NCBI RefSeq assembly: GCF_037892605.1 | Contig: NZ_JBBKTU010000001.1 | Coordinates: forward strand, 744,001-808,000 | Direction of reading: 5' to 3' | Source of the DNA: Lacibacter sp. H407 | GTDB taxonomy: Bacteria > Bacteroidota > Bacteroidia > Chitinophagales > Chitinophagaceae | Length of the DNA: 64,000 bases | Part shown: positions 7,877 to 16,022 of the stretch, in pieces | Position numbering within the stretch: the first letter of the stretch is position 1 | How the letters are laid out: the number at the start of each line of letters is the position of its first letter | Notes under the pieces: model-generated | The model's input: only the letters and a program-made list of their open reading frames with translations | Databases searched by the model: none | Told to the model about the DNA's origin: nothing | Made by a program: the position numbers and the translations under genes

Positions 7877-8848
7877 ATGTTTAAAAAAATCCTGAAATGG
7901 ACAGGGCTCATCCTGTTGTTTCTCATTGCCGGCATTGCCATTATTACATTACTGAATCAGAACAAAACATTTGAAGCACCATTGCCTGCTATTAAAGCAT
8001 CTACCGACAGTGCTATTCTTGCAAGAGGCAAATATCTTGTTTATGGCCCAGCACATTGCGCCGATTGTCATGCAAAACCCGGAACAGAAGAGTTAGTCAA
8101 CAGTGGTGCAGAAGTTGATTTGCCTGGCGGAAGAGATTTTGCATTACCCATCGGCCATATCTATGTGAAAAATATTACACCCGATAAAGAAACCGGAATC
8201 GGCAGTTTATCGGATGAAACCATTGCACGTTCTTTACGCTATGGCGTTGGGCACGATGGCCGGGCACTTTTTGATTTCATGCCGTTTTATAATATCAGCG
8301 ATGCAGATCTTACAGCGATCATTTCGTATATCAGAACCATCAAGCCTGTAAAAAATGAAGTGCCAAAAAACAAGATGAATCCATTAGGCATGGTTTTAAA
8401 AGCATTCGTAATAAAACCTGTTGGACCAAATGGCACTCCACCTCAAACTGTACAACCCGATACAACGGTTGAATATGGACGATACATGGCCATGAGTGTT
8501 GCCAACTGTATAGGTTGCCATACCGATCGTGATTTAAAAACAGGTGCATTTATTGGTGAACCGTTTGCCGGTGGTTTTAAAATGGAATCGGTGACCGATC
8601 CTACAAAATTTGAATGTATGTCGCCCAATCTTACACCCGATAAAGAAACCGGTCGCATCTATGGTTGGAGCGAAGAACAATTTCGCAAACGAATTCGTGA
8701 TGGTAAGTTGATCAAACACAGCCCGATGGCATGGGGGCCTTTCAGTCGCATGAGCGACCTCGAAATAAAAGCCATCTACAAATTTCTGCAAACGGTAAAA
8801 CCGGTTCATAATAAAATTGAACAAACAGTTTACGAGAAGAAATCGTAA
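7877..8848 (+). CDS. Membrane-anchored diheme cytochrome c
   Basis: The 323-residue protein has an N-terminal membrane anchor (residues 8-26, no clear cleavage site) and two class I cytochrome c domains. Heme sites are CADCH at 61-65 and CIGCH at 211-215. Methionines near the end of each domain (the FMPFYNISDADL region around residue 135, and SPMAWGPFSRMSD near the C-terminus) are candidate axial ligands. It resembles the cytochrome subunits of periplasmic alcohol/aldehyde or sugar dehydrogenases, but no dehydrogenase gene is adjacent, so its electron donor is unknown. It is a single-gene unit between two terminators and follows the TonB receptor only by position. Confidence 0.9.
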   Translation: MFKKILKWTGLILLFLIAGIAIITLLNQNKTFEAPLPAIKASTDSAILARGKYLVYGPAHCADCHAKPGTEELVNSGAEVDLPGGRDFALPIGHIYVKNITPDKETGIGSLSDETIARSLRYGVGHDGRALFDFMPFYNISDADLTAIISYIRTIKPVKNEVPKNKMNPLGMVLKAFVIKPVGPNGTPPQTVQPDTTVEYGRYMAMSVANCIGCHTDRDLKTGAFIGEPFAGGFKMESVTDPTKFECMSPNLTPDKETGRIYGWSEEQFRKRIRDGKLIKHSPMAWGPFSRMSDLEIKAIYKFLQTVKPVHNKIEQTVYEKKS

Positions 8849-8855
8849 CCACGAA

Positions 8856-8892
8856 AGAAAGGCGAACAGAAACAGTTCGCCTTTCTTATTTT
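8856..8892 (+). terminator. Rho-independent terminator after cytochrome c gene
   Basis: A 12-bp perfect stem, AGAAAGGCGAAC (8856-8867) with GTTCGCCTTTCT (8875-8886), has a 7-base loop and then TATTTTC. It sits 7 bases after the cytochrome stop and 20 bases before the xth start. Confidence 0.88.
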
Positions 8893-8912
8893 CGCTGCAG
8901 AAAAAAATCAGT

Positions 8913-9683
8913 ATGCGTATTATTTCTTACAACGTAAACGGCATTCGTGCTGCCATTAAAAAAGGATTGATCGATTGGTTGAAAACTGATCCTGCCGATA
9001 TTATTTGCGTACAGGAAACGAAAGCGCAACTGGAAGATATTGACCAAGCTTTGTTTACTGATCTTGGTTATCATATTTACTGGTTCAGTGCGCAAAAGAA
9101 AGGATACAGCGGCGTGGCAGTATTTTCAAAAATAAAAGCCGATCATGTAGAAACAGGAAATGGCCATGGACCCAGTGATGATGAAGGCCGTGTTATACAA
9201 CTTGACTTTGGCGACATTCGTTTGATCAATACCTATTTCCCCAGCGGTACCAGTGGCGATGAACGACAGGCATTCAAATATGTATGGCTGGATGAATATT
9301 TCAAATGGCTCAATGAATTAAAAAAGAAACATCCCAAACTTATACTTTGCGGCGATTACAATATTGCACATAAAGAAATTGATATTCATGATCCCAAGGG
9401 CAATAAAAAATCAAGTGGCTTTTTACCGGAAGAACGTGAATGGATGACAAAGTTTTTTGAAAGCGGATGGGTGGATACGTTTCGTGAATTCCATCCCGAA
9501 CCACATCGTTACAGTTGGTGGAGCCAGCGTTTTCCAACTGTACGTTTGCAAAACAAAGGATGGCGTATTGATTACATCAGTGTTACAGAACCACTGAAGA
9601 ACAACGTAAAAGATGCAGAAATTTTTCCGGATGTAAAACACAGCGATCATTGTCCGGTTTATCTTGAATTAAAACTGAAATAA
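8913..9683 (+). CDS. xth: Exodeoxyribonuclease III (AP endonuclease)
   Basis: The 256-residue protein belongs to the exonuclease-endonuclease-phosphatase family and cleaves DNA 5' of abasic sites in base-excision repair. Family residues are present: Asn7 (SYNVNG), metal-binding Glu35 (VQETK), Tyr108, Asp148/Asn150 (CGDYN), Asp220 (WRIDY) and the C-terminal Asp245-His246 (HSDHCPV). ATG at 8913 is chosen because MRIISYNVNGIRA is the normal family start. A longer frame from 8817 would run through the cytochrome 3' end and the terminator. The gene ends one base before the DUF4286 gene starts, so the two are probably an operon. Confidence 0.96.
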   Translation: MRIISYNVNGIRAAIKKGLIDWLKTDPADIICVQETKAQLEDIDQALFTDLGYHIYWFSAQKKGYSGVAVFSKIKADHVETGNGHGPSDDEGRVIQLDFGDIRLINTYFPSGTSGDERQAFKYVWLDEYFKWLNELKKKHPKLILCGDYNIAHKEIDIHDPKGNKKSSGFLPEEREWMTKFFESGWVDTFREFHPEPHRYSWWSQRFPTVRLQNKGWRIDYISVTEPLKNNVKDAEIFPDVKHSDHCPVYLELKLK

Positions 9684-9684
9684 A

Positions 9685-9990
9685 ATGATCATATACAATG
9701 TTACTTCAAAAGTTGCCTGGGAAATAGAAGCTGAATGGGTGAAATGGATGCAGGAAGAACATCTGTCCGAAGTGGTATCAACCGGTTGTTTTACCAATGC
9801 ACAATTATTGCGTTTACTTGAATCGGATGATGAAGAGGGTGCCACGTACACCGCACAATATTTTGCAACCACCAAAGAACTGCAGGAAAAATACATTGCT
9901 GAATTCTCAGCATCCTTGCGTGAAAAAGCATTTGCAAAATGGGGTAATCGATTTATTTCATTCCGCAGTGTGATGGAGCTTGTGCAGTAA
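9685..9990 (+). CDS. DUF4286 family protein
   Basis: This 101-residue cytoplasmic protein has the DUF4286 pattern: an initial MIIYNVTSKV strand, EWVKWMQEEHL, then TGCFTNAQLLRLL and TYTAQYF. The fold is expected to be ferredoxin-like and resembles small dimeric alpha/beta-barrel proteins. No catalytic residues are known. It begins one base after the xth stop codon, an arrangement that implies translational coupling, but a DNA-repair role is not supported by anything else here. Confidence 0.88.
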   Translation: MIIYNVTSKVAWEIEAEWVKWMQEEHLSEVVSTGCFTNAQLLRLLESDDEEGATYTAQYFATTKELQEKYIAEFSASLREKAFAKWGNRFISFRSVMELVQ

Positions 9991-10040
9991 TTGTGGAAAA
10001 TAAATAACTGCGTTAGAAACATTGTATACACAATAATCAC

Positions 10041-10120
10041 CTGCTGAAACCCTTGCTGTACAAGCATTCCAGCAATCACTCTTCCGAAACCCTTGCTGCA
10101 CAGGCATTTCAGCAATTACA
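10041..10120. repeat. Two tandem copies of a 40-bp repeat
   Basis: Positions 10041-10080 and 10081-10120 are head-to-tail copies of a 40-base unit with about 7 mismatches. The conserved core is GAAACCCTTGCTG followed by CA and GCATT, then CAGCAAT. Each copy also contains TTGCTG and CAGCAA arms able to form a small hairpin. It lies in the 285-base gap between the DUF4286 gene and the HU promoter. The rest of that gap shows no other structure. Confidence 0.75.
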
Positions 10121-10223
10121 CTTCACTTATCATGTGATCCATAAAAAGATTTGTTTTTATGAAATCCTTTGCCCGTGCGGATTTGAGCGATTTCCTTACA
10201 GGTTTTCGTGATTCGAAAAAAAT

Positions 10224-10253
10224 TTTGTTGGAAAGCAAAAGCATCTATATTTG
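10224..10253 (+). promoter_or_regulatory. Promoter of HU gene (-33 TTTG / -7 TATATTTG)
   Basis: TTTG (10224-10227) and TATATTTG (10246-10253), 18 bases apart, match the Bacteroidota consensus TTTG/TAnnTTTG closely. Transcription should begin near 10260, about 15 bases before the ATG at 10276. Confidence 0.7.
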
Positions 10254-10275
10254 TCCCACTTAAAAAACTTCTCAC

Positions 10276-10545
10276 ATGAACAAAGCTGAATTAGTTGCAA
10301 AACTTTCCGAAGATGCAGAACTTTCAAAGACACAGGCAAATGCTGTATTGGATTCTTTCATTGAAGCAGTTACCAAAACATTAAAAGGTGGTGGTAAAGT
10401 AACATTGGTTGGTTTCGGTACTTTCTCTGTAACCAAGCGTGCTGCACGTACGGGTCGTAACCCACAAACAGGTGCAACTATCAAAATCAAAGCGAAAAAA
10501 GTTGCGAAATTTAAAGCAGGTAAAGAATTGGCTGCAAAACTCTAA
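10276..10545 (+). CDS. hup: HU family DNA-binding protein
   Basis: The 89-residue protein is a typical HU: two N-terminal helices ([10 protein letters not shown] to about residue 38), the GFGTF turn at 46-50, and the DNA-binding arm with GRNPQTG at 60-66. HU dimers bend and compact DNA. It has its own promoter and a strong terminator, so it is a monocistronic, probably highly expressed gene. Confidence 0.96.
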   Translation: MNKAELVAKLSEDAELSKTQANAVLDSFIEAVTKTLKGGGKVTLVGFGTFSVTKRAARTGRNPQTGATIKIKAKKVAKFKAGKELAAKL

Positions 10546-10560
10546 TTGTTTGCTTCGTAG

Positions 10561-10595
10561 AAAAAGCAAGAAACCCTACGTTTCTTGCTTTTTTT
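10561..10595 (+). terminator. Rho-independent terminator after HU gene
   Basis: A 14-bp stem, AAAAAGCAAGAAAC (10561-10574) with GTTTCTTGCTTTTT (10580-10593), has a 5-base loop and flanking A and T tracts. It starts 15 bases after the HU stop. Confidence 0.92.
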
Positions 10596-10668
10596 ATACT
10601 CAACTTCACAAAACAGGAGCTGTAATTGCTCCATCATCATTACTTTTACGTTTCAAATAAATTTTACT

Positions 10669-10788
10669 ATGGGCAGAGGTGATAAAAAAACAGCAAAAGG
10701 AAAACGCTTTTTAGGTTCATTCGGCAAGAGCCGTCCCGCAAAAGTTGTTAAGAAAGCAGCTCCTAAAAAAGCTGAGAAAAAAGACTAA
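10669..10788 (+). CDS. 30S ribosomal protein THX
   Basis: A 39-residue, very basic protein beginning MGRGDKKTAKGKRF, the signature of bacterial THX. THX sits in the head of the 30S subunit and packs between 16S rRNA helices. After GRGDKK(T/S)xKGK the chain continues with GSFGKSRP and a Lys/Ala-rich tail (KKAAPKKAEKKD). ATG at 10669 is chosen because it gives the canonical start; longer in-frame versions from 10585 are not THX-like. It is flanked by terminators on both sides, so it is expressed alone. Confidence 0.93.
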   Translation: MGRGDKKTAKGKRFLGSFGKSRPAKVVKKAAPKKAEKKD

Positions 10789-10809
10789 ACACAATGTTGA
10801 AAAGTTAAC

Positions 10810-10846
10810 AGGGTTGATAGGAACATCCTCATCAACCCTTTTTTCT
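10810..10846 (+). terminator. Rho-independent terminator after THX gene
   Basis: An extended stem, AGGGTTGAT plus AGGA, pairs with TCCT plus ATCAACCCT (arms 10810-10822 and 10826-10839, one bulged C) and is followed by TTTTTT. The convergent pdxH gene ends at 10870; on that strand no T tract follows the stem. Confidence 0.88.
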
Positions 10847-10869
10847 GTGCATTGCTTCGTCGTTGAAGG

Positions 10870-11511
10870 TCAAGGTGCTAATCGCTCAATTTTCCAATTA
10901 CCATTTTCCTGCAGCGAATATTGTAACCGGTCGTGTAAACGGCTGCTCCTTCCCTGCCAGAATTCAATGATCACCGGCTTTACACGGTAGCCACCCCAAT
11001 GCGATGGACGGGTAACAGATTCTGTACTGAATTTTTCTTCCAGCATTTTCACCTGCTTCTCTAACCAGCTGCGGTTTTCAATCACATGACTTTGTGGCGA
11101 TGCCCATGCACCTATTTGTGAACCCGTAGGGCGTGATAAAAAATATTCATCGCTTTCTGCAGCACTCACTTTTTCTACAATGCCCGTAATGCGGATCTGC
11201 CGTTCGAGCTCTTTCCAGAAAAACAACAAACTGGCTTTGGGATTTTCGGCCAGCTCTCTTCCTTTTGCACTTTCGTAATTGGTGTAAAATACAAACCCTT
11301 TTTCATCGTATCCTTTCAACAATACAATGCGTGCCGAAGGAACTGCTTCCAGTGACGCAGTTGCCAGCGTCATGGCATTCACTTCATCAATTTCTGATTC
11401 AATGGCTTGCTGCCACCAATCAGCAAATTGCAGAAACGGCGAATCGGCTACTTCGTCTTCATTCAATGTTTTGAGCGAATAATCTCTGCGGATATCAGCA
11501 ATGGACGACAT
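10870..11511 (-). CDS. pdxH: Pyridoxamine 5'-phosphate oxidase
   Basis: The 213-residue protein oxidises pyridoxine or pyridoxamine 5'-phosphate to pyridoxal 5'-phosphate with FMN. Family marks are visible: NAMTLATAS, PSARIVLLKG (FMN binding), FVFYTNYESAKGREL, the RPTGSQIGAWAS segment, and the C-terminal WGGYRVKP then EFWQGR and RLHDR. Length fits the family. It is convergent with the THX gene and starts 60 bases after the coiled-coil gene's stop. Confidence 0.96.
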   Translation of the reverse strand: MSSIADIRRDYSLKTLNEDEVADSPFLQFADWWQQAIESEIDEVNAMTLATASLEAVPSARIVLLKGYDEKGFVFYTNYESAKGRELAENPKASLLFFWKELERQIRITGIVEKVSAAESDEYFLSRPTGSQIGAWASPQSHVIENRSWLEKQVKMLEEKFSTESVTRPSHWGGYRVKPVIIEFWQGRSSRLHDRLQYSLQENGNWKIERLAP

Positions 11512-11571
11512 AAAACAGGTTGCTTTAGTGAGGCGCCAAAACTAAGGAAGGAATAGTGAACAAACGCTGAT

Positions 11572-12588
11572 TTATTGATTTTGATTGGAAGAAATCCTTG
11601 CGAGCATCGCTTCAATTTCAGAAAGGCGTGACAGTTGCGATTCCAGCTTTTTATTATGATCACTCACCTGCTGTAAATCTTTGTTCAGCTCTTCTAAAAA
11701 TTCATTCCGCTTATTGAGTTGCTGGCGTTGCATGTTCGATTCTTTCAACTTACTTTCCATTTCGATCACATGCTGCGACAAGCGGGAATTCTCTTCCACC
11801 AATTCACGTTGCTTGGTACGCATATCGTTTAACTCAACCGACAACATGTGATTGGCTTCTTCCAGTTCATCATTGTGCAACGAATGTGTTTGTGGCGATG
11901 ATAACTGCTGCTCCACTTTCATCAGCTTCGATTGAATTTCATTGAACTCATCATACGCTGTTTCCAATCGGTTCTTCATTTCCTGTGTAAGCACAGTTTG
12001 CTGACGGATGGTATTGAGCTCACCTTCTTTCTCCGTTAATGAACGACGCAACAATTGTAATTGTTCCGAGAGATATTGATTCTGCTGTAATGTATCCTGA
12101 TGTTTCTGCTCCACTTTTTCCAGCAGATCCACCTGGTTCAACAGTTTGGAAATATTTTGATTGTGCTGCAGCAAATGATCCTGTGCGGATTTTAATTGCG
12201 CCAGGTATTCAGCCGGACTTACATCTGCAGCAGCAACAACTGAAGAAGTTTGAACGATCACTTCCTGCGGACGTTGCTTTAATTCTTGTATCAATTCTTT
12301 CAACTCTTCAATTTCATCAACCAGCAATTGCTCATTCTCTCTTGCCTGCAGCAGATCTTTACTCAGGTGTTCACCCGATTCTTTCTGTTGCTCCAGTACA
12401 TTGTAATATTTCATGCGCCAGTCATGCGCTTCTTTCTCATATTTTTCTACATCAATATCCTGATCAAACTGACTGCCATTGCGCATGTTCCAGAAATAAT
12501 GGATCACAAAACCTAATACCAATGCACCTATCTGGAACATCACAATTTCTAAAACAGAAATCTGGATCGCAAGAAAAATAGACGGCAT
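11572..12588 (-). CDS. Single-pass membrane protein with long coiled coil
   Basis: This 338-residue protein of unknown function has one N-terminal membrane helix (about residues 12-33) followed by charged, Gln/Glu/Leu-rich sequence with heptad character nearly to the end, so a long cytoplasmic coiled coil is expected. The stretch from about residue 45 (EKYEKEAHDWRMKYYN) to the C-terminus has almost no Pro or Gly. ATG at 12588 is chosen because it places the membrane helix at the N-terminus; a frame from 12621 adds a less likely leader. It lies between pyrH and pdxH. A scaffold or cell-shape role is possible but unproven. Confidence 0.78.
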   Translation of the reverse strand: MPSIFLAIQISVLEIVMFQIGALVLGFVIHYFWNMRNGSQFDQDIDVEKYEKEAHDWRMKYYNVLEQQKESGEHLSKDLLQARENEQLLVDEIEELKELIQELKQRPQEVIVQTSSVVAAADVSPAEYLAQLKSAQDHLLQHNQNISKLLNQVDLLEKVEQKHQDTLQQNQYLSEQLQLLRRSLTEKEGELNTIRQQTVLTQEMKNRLETAYDEFNEIQSKLMKVEQQLSSPQTHSLHNDELEEANHMLSVELNDMRTKQRELVEENSRLSQHVIEMESKLKESNMQRQQLNKRNEFLEELNKDLQQVSDHNKKLESQLSRLSEIEAMLARISSNQNQ

Positions 12589-12715
12589 GGTTGTAAAATT
12601 TAGGTGCAACAAATTCTGCAAACGGATTGCAAAGGAAAGTTAGCTTCAATAAAAGAAGTGTGGAATAGTTGCAGGCGTATTTTTATCCCCAACCTTATAC
12701 CGAATGTGCAAAGGC

Positions 12716-13429
12716 TTACCCGTTTACGATGGTTCCAACATTCTCGCCGGTTACAACACGTTTCAGATTGTCCTGCTTATTCATGTCGAACACAATGATG
12801 GGTAAGTTATTTTCCATGCAGAGTGTAAACGCCGTCATATCCATTACACGAAGGTTTTTGCTCAGGCATTCCTGGAATGTAATATGTTCAAATTTGGTAG
12901 CAGTGGGATCTTTTTCGGGATCGGCCGTGTAAATGCCATCGACTCTTGTGCCTTTTAAAATTACATCGGCATTAATTTCAATGGCACGTAACGAACCGGC
13001 AGTGTCAGTTGTAAAATAAGGATTGCCTGTACCTGCACCAAAGATCACTACACGTCCTTTTTCCAAATGACGGATCGCTCTTCTGCGGATATAGGGTTCA
13101 GCAATTTGTTCCATTTTGATCGCACTTTGCAAACGGGTGTACACACCTGCTTTTTCAAGTCCGGCCTGTAACGCCATGCCATTGATCACCGTGGCCAGCA
13201 TGCCCATGTAATCGCCATGTGCCCGTTCAATACCTGTCTCTGCCTCGTTCATACCACGGTAAATGTTGCCGCCTCCAATAACAATGGCCACCTGCACACC
13301 CAGTTCAATAATCGATTTGATGCTTTTAGCGTATTGCGAAATAACGGTGGAATCCATTCCGAAATTCTTATCGCCCATTAATGACTCTCCGGAAAGTTTC
13401 AGCAGAATGCGTTTGTATTTTGGAAGCAT
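12716..13429 (-). CDS. pyrH: UMP kinase
   Basis: The 237-residue protein phosphorylates UMP to UDP in pyrimidine synthesis. It is an amino-acid-kinase-fold enzyme: LLKLSGESL at residues 9-17, GGGNIYRG for phosphate/nucleotide contact, the [13 protein letters not shown] motif, and an [15 protein letters not shown] segment. The C-terminal Asp/Asn contacts (IVFDMNK) are present. Length and motif order are normal. The frr gene that often follows pyrH in bacteria is not downstream here. Confidence 0.96.
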   Translation of the reverse strand: MLPKYKRILLKLSGESLMGDKNFGMDSTVISQYAKSIKSIIELGVQVAIVIGGGNIYRGMNEAETGIERAHGDYMGMLATVINGMALQAGLEKAGVYTRLQSAIKMEQIAEPYIRRRAIRHLEKGRVVIFGAGTGNPYFTTDTAGSLRAIEINADVILKGTRVDGIYTADPEKDPTATKFEHITFQECLSKNLRVMDMTAFTLCMENNLPIIVFDMNKQDNLKRVVTGENVGTIVNG

Positions 13430-13693
13430 GCTGCGAAGATAGAAGATTTGCCGTGACGGGAAAAAATGAATGCGGTTTTTGGGTGACTGGCGGTGGTGCT
13501 GCTATGACACTTTCGTTGCGTCGCACTCTTGTGCGGCATTGCATAGAGCAGCTATTCTTTAGGCCTAACCATTGACTTATACATTCCTCAATTCTAGAGA
13601 TGTCTCCTGCCGTCGACATGACGGCGTAAGTGTTTGAGTAATCTTAAAGTTCCATTTAATCGGAGTGCGTCATTTCGAACTCCGCCAGTTTAA
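13430..13693. repeat. Intergenic palindromic repeat elements
   Basis: No gene is visible in this 264-base gap. CGCAC (13522-13526 region) and GTGCG form a short perfect hairpin with a TCTT loop inside a GCGTCGCACTCTTGTGCGGC stretch. Further on, GAGATGTCTCCTGCCGTCGA then CATGACGG (about 13597-13624), and TCATTTCGAACTCCG (about 13670-13684) in inverted sense, look like two halves of an imperfect palindrome. Such GTCGACATGACG-type sequences recur in other Bacteroidota gaps as I recall; copy number here cannot be checked. Confidence 0.4.
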
Positions 13694-14092
13694 TTAATAA
13701 CGTTCTGCCCATTTTAGAGAATCAGGAAAAGGATACTTTAGTTTTTCAAAATCATTTTTACTAATCATCAACCTGTTCACATCGGGTTCGTCTTCAATAT
13801 ATATAATAGAAACATCCTGATAAAATAGTTCGCTACAAACAGTGCTTCCTAATTCATAATAACTTTGTTTCCCTTTGAACATCTTGCCTGAAACAATGAA
13901 CGTATAATCGACAATAACACCAGCACCTTTTGATCTGCTATTACAATCTATAATTTTTGCTTTCCCCACAATACCTTGCCGCTTCAATTTATTAATACGA
14001 CTTTCGTCACAAGAAGTAAAACCAAGTATCCCTAAAAGCATCATAATTAAAATCGTATAGTCTACAATCCCATTATTTGACATGAACTCCAT
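13694..14092 (-). CDS. Small hypothetical membrane/lipoprotein-like protein
   Basis: This 132-residue protein has a hydrophobic N-terminus followed by FTSC at Cys28, which could be a lipobox or the end of a membrane helix; the lack of basic residues before it argues against a classic lipoprotein signal. The rest is a compact beta-rich domain: GKAKIIDCNSRSKG, VDYTFIVSGKMFKG, then a conserved-looking VSIIYIEDEPDVNRL. The pattern recalls DUF3592-type domains, but I cannot assign it. Two starts are possible, 14092 and 14083. The acyl-CoA ligase gene upstream ends at 14106. Confidence 0.6.
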   Translation of the reverse strand: MEFMSNNGIVDYTILIMMLLGILGFTSCDESRINKLKRQGIVGKAKIIDCNSRSKGAGVIVDYTFIVSGKMFKGKQSYYELGSTVCSELFYQDVSIIYIEDEPDVNRLMISKNDFEKLKYPFPDSLKWAERY

Positions 14093-14105
14093 TTAGTACA
14101 ATCGT

Positions 14106-15899
14106 TTACAAATAAATCCGCTCAATCGCATCCCGATATTTCTCCATGATCACCTTCCGTTTTAGTTTCAATGTGGGAGTTAACTCACCACCATCCACCG
14201 TCCATTCATTGGCACAGAGTTCAAATTTTTTGATTTGCTCCACATGGTTAAACTCCCGGTTGTATTCTTCTACAATGTTCTTATACATTTCCAGTACTGC
14301 GGGGTTGCGGATGAGATCATGCACTGTTCCAAAGCTCACATTATTCTGACCGGCCCATACCTTCAGATTTTCAAATGAAGGAACGATCAACGCACCTGCA
14401 AATTTCCGTTCCGATCCCACCACCATCATCTGTTCAATGAATTTGCTTTCTTTCATTTTGTTTTCAATCGGCTGTGGTGCCACATATTTACCACCACTTG
14501 TTTTAAAGATCTCTTTCTTGCGATCTGTGATCTTTAAAAATTTACCTCCTTCCAGCACACCAATATCACCGGTGTGGAAATAACCATCACTGTCAATTAC
14601 TTCAGCCGTCAGATCCGGGCGTTTGTAATAACCCATCATCACATTATCACCTTTGCAACAGATCTCGCCATCTTCCGCCAGTTTTACTTCCACTCCATTG
14701 ATCACCGGACCTACTGTTCCAAACCGTCGTCCTTTTTCACTGAATTGATTCACTGCAATCACCGGCGATGTTTCTGTTAAACCATACCCTTCCATGATCA
14801 CCATTTTGCCTGCGGTGAACACACGCAACAAACGTACCTGACAAGCAGCGGCACCTGTAACAATAGCTTTCACTTTCCCACCCAACCCTTCACGCCATTT
14901 TTTAAAGATGAGTTTATTGGCAATGGCGAGTTTGAGATTGTAGAAGAAGCCCCGGTTCCGTCCAACATCATAATGACTGCCCACGTCTACTGCCCAGAAA
15001 AATAATTTTTTCTTTAGCCCTGTTAACTCCTGCCCTTTTCCCATAATACGTTCGTACACTTTTTCGAGCAAGCGGGGAACAGTTGTAAATACAGAAGGTT
15101 GTACTTCTTTTAAATTATCGCCGATCTTTTCCAAACTTTCTGCATACCAGATCGACACACCATTGAACAGATAGATGTACGTGACCATCCGTTCAAAAAT
15201 ATGATTGAGCGGAAGAAAACTCAACGCTTTATCACCGGGCACACAAAACTCATCAAACACCATAGTGCTCGATACTACATTGCTGAGAATATTTTTATGG
15301 CTGAGCATTACACCTTTTGGTGTTCCGGTAGTACCTGATGTGTAAATGATCGTTACCATATCGTCGTAACGAATAGAGTCCGCCGCCAATGCCAATTGTT
15401 TGAAATCTGCATCGGTTGCTTTGCTCATTATTTCTTTCCAATGCAACGATGGCTGTAAATAATCGAATGTAAACACGGCCTGCACACTTGGTACTTTGGC
15501 ACGTGCAATTTGTACTTTATCGTAGAGATCCTGATCACTTACAAACACCAGCTTTACTGCCGCATCATTCAAAACAAACTCAAGTTCAGCAATTGCCAAT
15601 GTAGGATAAATGGGCACCAACACAGCACCTGTTTTTTGCACAGCCAGATCAAGCAACATCCACTCAGGCCGGTTATTACTGATGATGGCGATCTTATCTC
15701 GCTTCTCCACACTCATATCGTTGGCGCTGACGCCGAGATGGATCAACCCGGCTGCTAAGCGATCAACCGTTGTTTTTACTTCGGCCGTGCTGTATTTTTT
15801 CCAGATGCCGCCTTCTTCTTTGGCAGCAAACATTGCTTCCTGTGGAAATTTTGCTAACTGTACATCAATACAATCAAATAAACGTTTGGGACTCGTCAT
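14106..15899 (-). CDS. fadD: Long-chain fatty acid--CoA ligase (AMP-forming)
   Basis: The 597-residue ANL-superfamily enzyme activates fatty acids with ATP and CoA. The P-loop YTSGTTGTPKG lies at residues 186-196, followed by the A5-type GYGLTETSP and, near the C-terminus, YFHTGDIG and a hinge DRKKEIFKTSGGKYVAP segment with the catalytic lysine. The size and the linker between adenylation and C-terminal domains match FACL-type long-chain ligases of about 600 residues rather than the shorter acetyl-CoA group. No fatty-acid oxidation genes are adjacent. Confidence 0.92.
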   Translation of the reverse strand: MTSPKRLFDCIDVQLAKFPQEAMFAAKEEGGIWKKYSTAEVKTTVDRLAAGLIHLGVSANDMSVEKRDKIAIISNNRPEWMLLDLAVQKTGAVLVPIYPTLAIAELEFVLNDAAVKLVFVSDQDLYDKVQIARAKVPSVQAVFTFDYLQPSLHWKEIMSKATDADFKQLALAADSIRYDDMVTIIYTSGTTGTPKGVMLSHKNILSNVVSSTMVFDEFCVPGDKALSFLPLNHIFERMVTYIYLFNGVSIWYAESLEKIGDNLKEVQPSVFTTVPRLLEKVYERIMGKGQELTGLKKKLFFWAVDVGSHYDVGRNRGFFYNLKLAIANKLIFKKWREGLGGKVKAIVTGAAACQVRLLRVFTAGKMVIMEGYGLTETSPVIAVNQFSEKGRRFGTVGPVINGVEVKLAEDGEICCKGDNVMMGYYKRPDLTAEVIDSDGYFHTGDIGVLEGGKFLKITDRKKEIFKTSGGKYVAPQPIENKMKESKFIEQMMVVGSERKFAGALIVPSFENLKVWAGQNNVSFGTVHDLIRNPAVLEMYKNIVEEYNREFNHVEQIKKFELCANEWTVDGGELTPTLKLKRKVIMEKYRDAIERIYL

Positions 15900-15984
15900 A
15901 TAGCATGCAATTGAATAAGAAAATAGAACAGGGATATCCTGCTGTTGTAACAGTAAGTTAAGGAGAAAAGCGCAATGAAACGAA

Positions 15985-16018
15985 CTAAAAAATCCTCCGT
16001 GATGCGGAGGATTTTCAT
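15985..16018 (-). terminator. Rho-independent terminator after TPR gene (minus strand)
   Basis: AAAATCCTCCG (15989-15999) and CGGAGGATTTT (16005-16015) form an 11-bp stem with a 5-base loop, followed on the minus strand by TTTTTTAG. It lies 8 bases past the stop of the TPR gene. Confidence 0.9.
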
Positions 16019-16022
16019 TGTG

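Noticed and set aside
8817-8912. N-terminal extension of the xth frame
   Set aside because: It covers the cytochrome gene's 3' end and a strong terminator; the family start is at 8913.
9669-10115. Open frame of 148 codons on the minus strand
   Set aside because: It is antisense to the DUF4286 gene and runs over the tandem repeat; the protein has no recognisable domain and low-complexity cysteine/serine composition.
12039-12581. Open frame of 180 codons on the plus strand
   Set aside because: It is antisense to the coiled-coil gene and is explained by that gene's repetitive codon use; no domain is seen.
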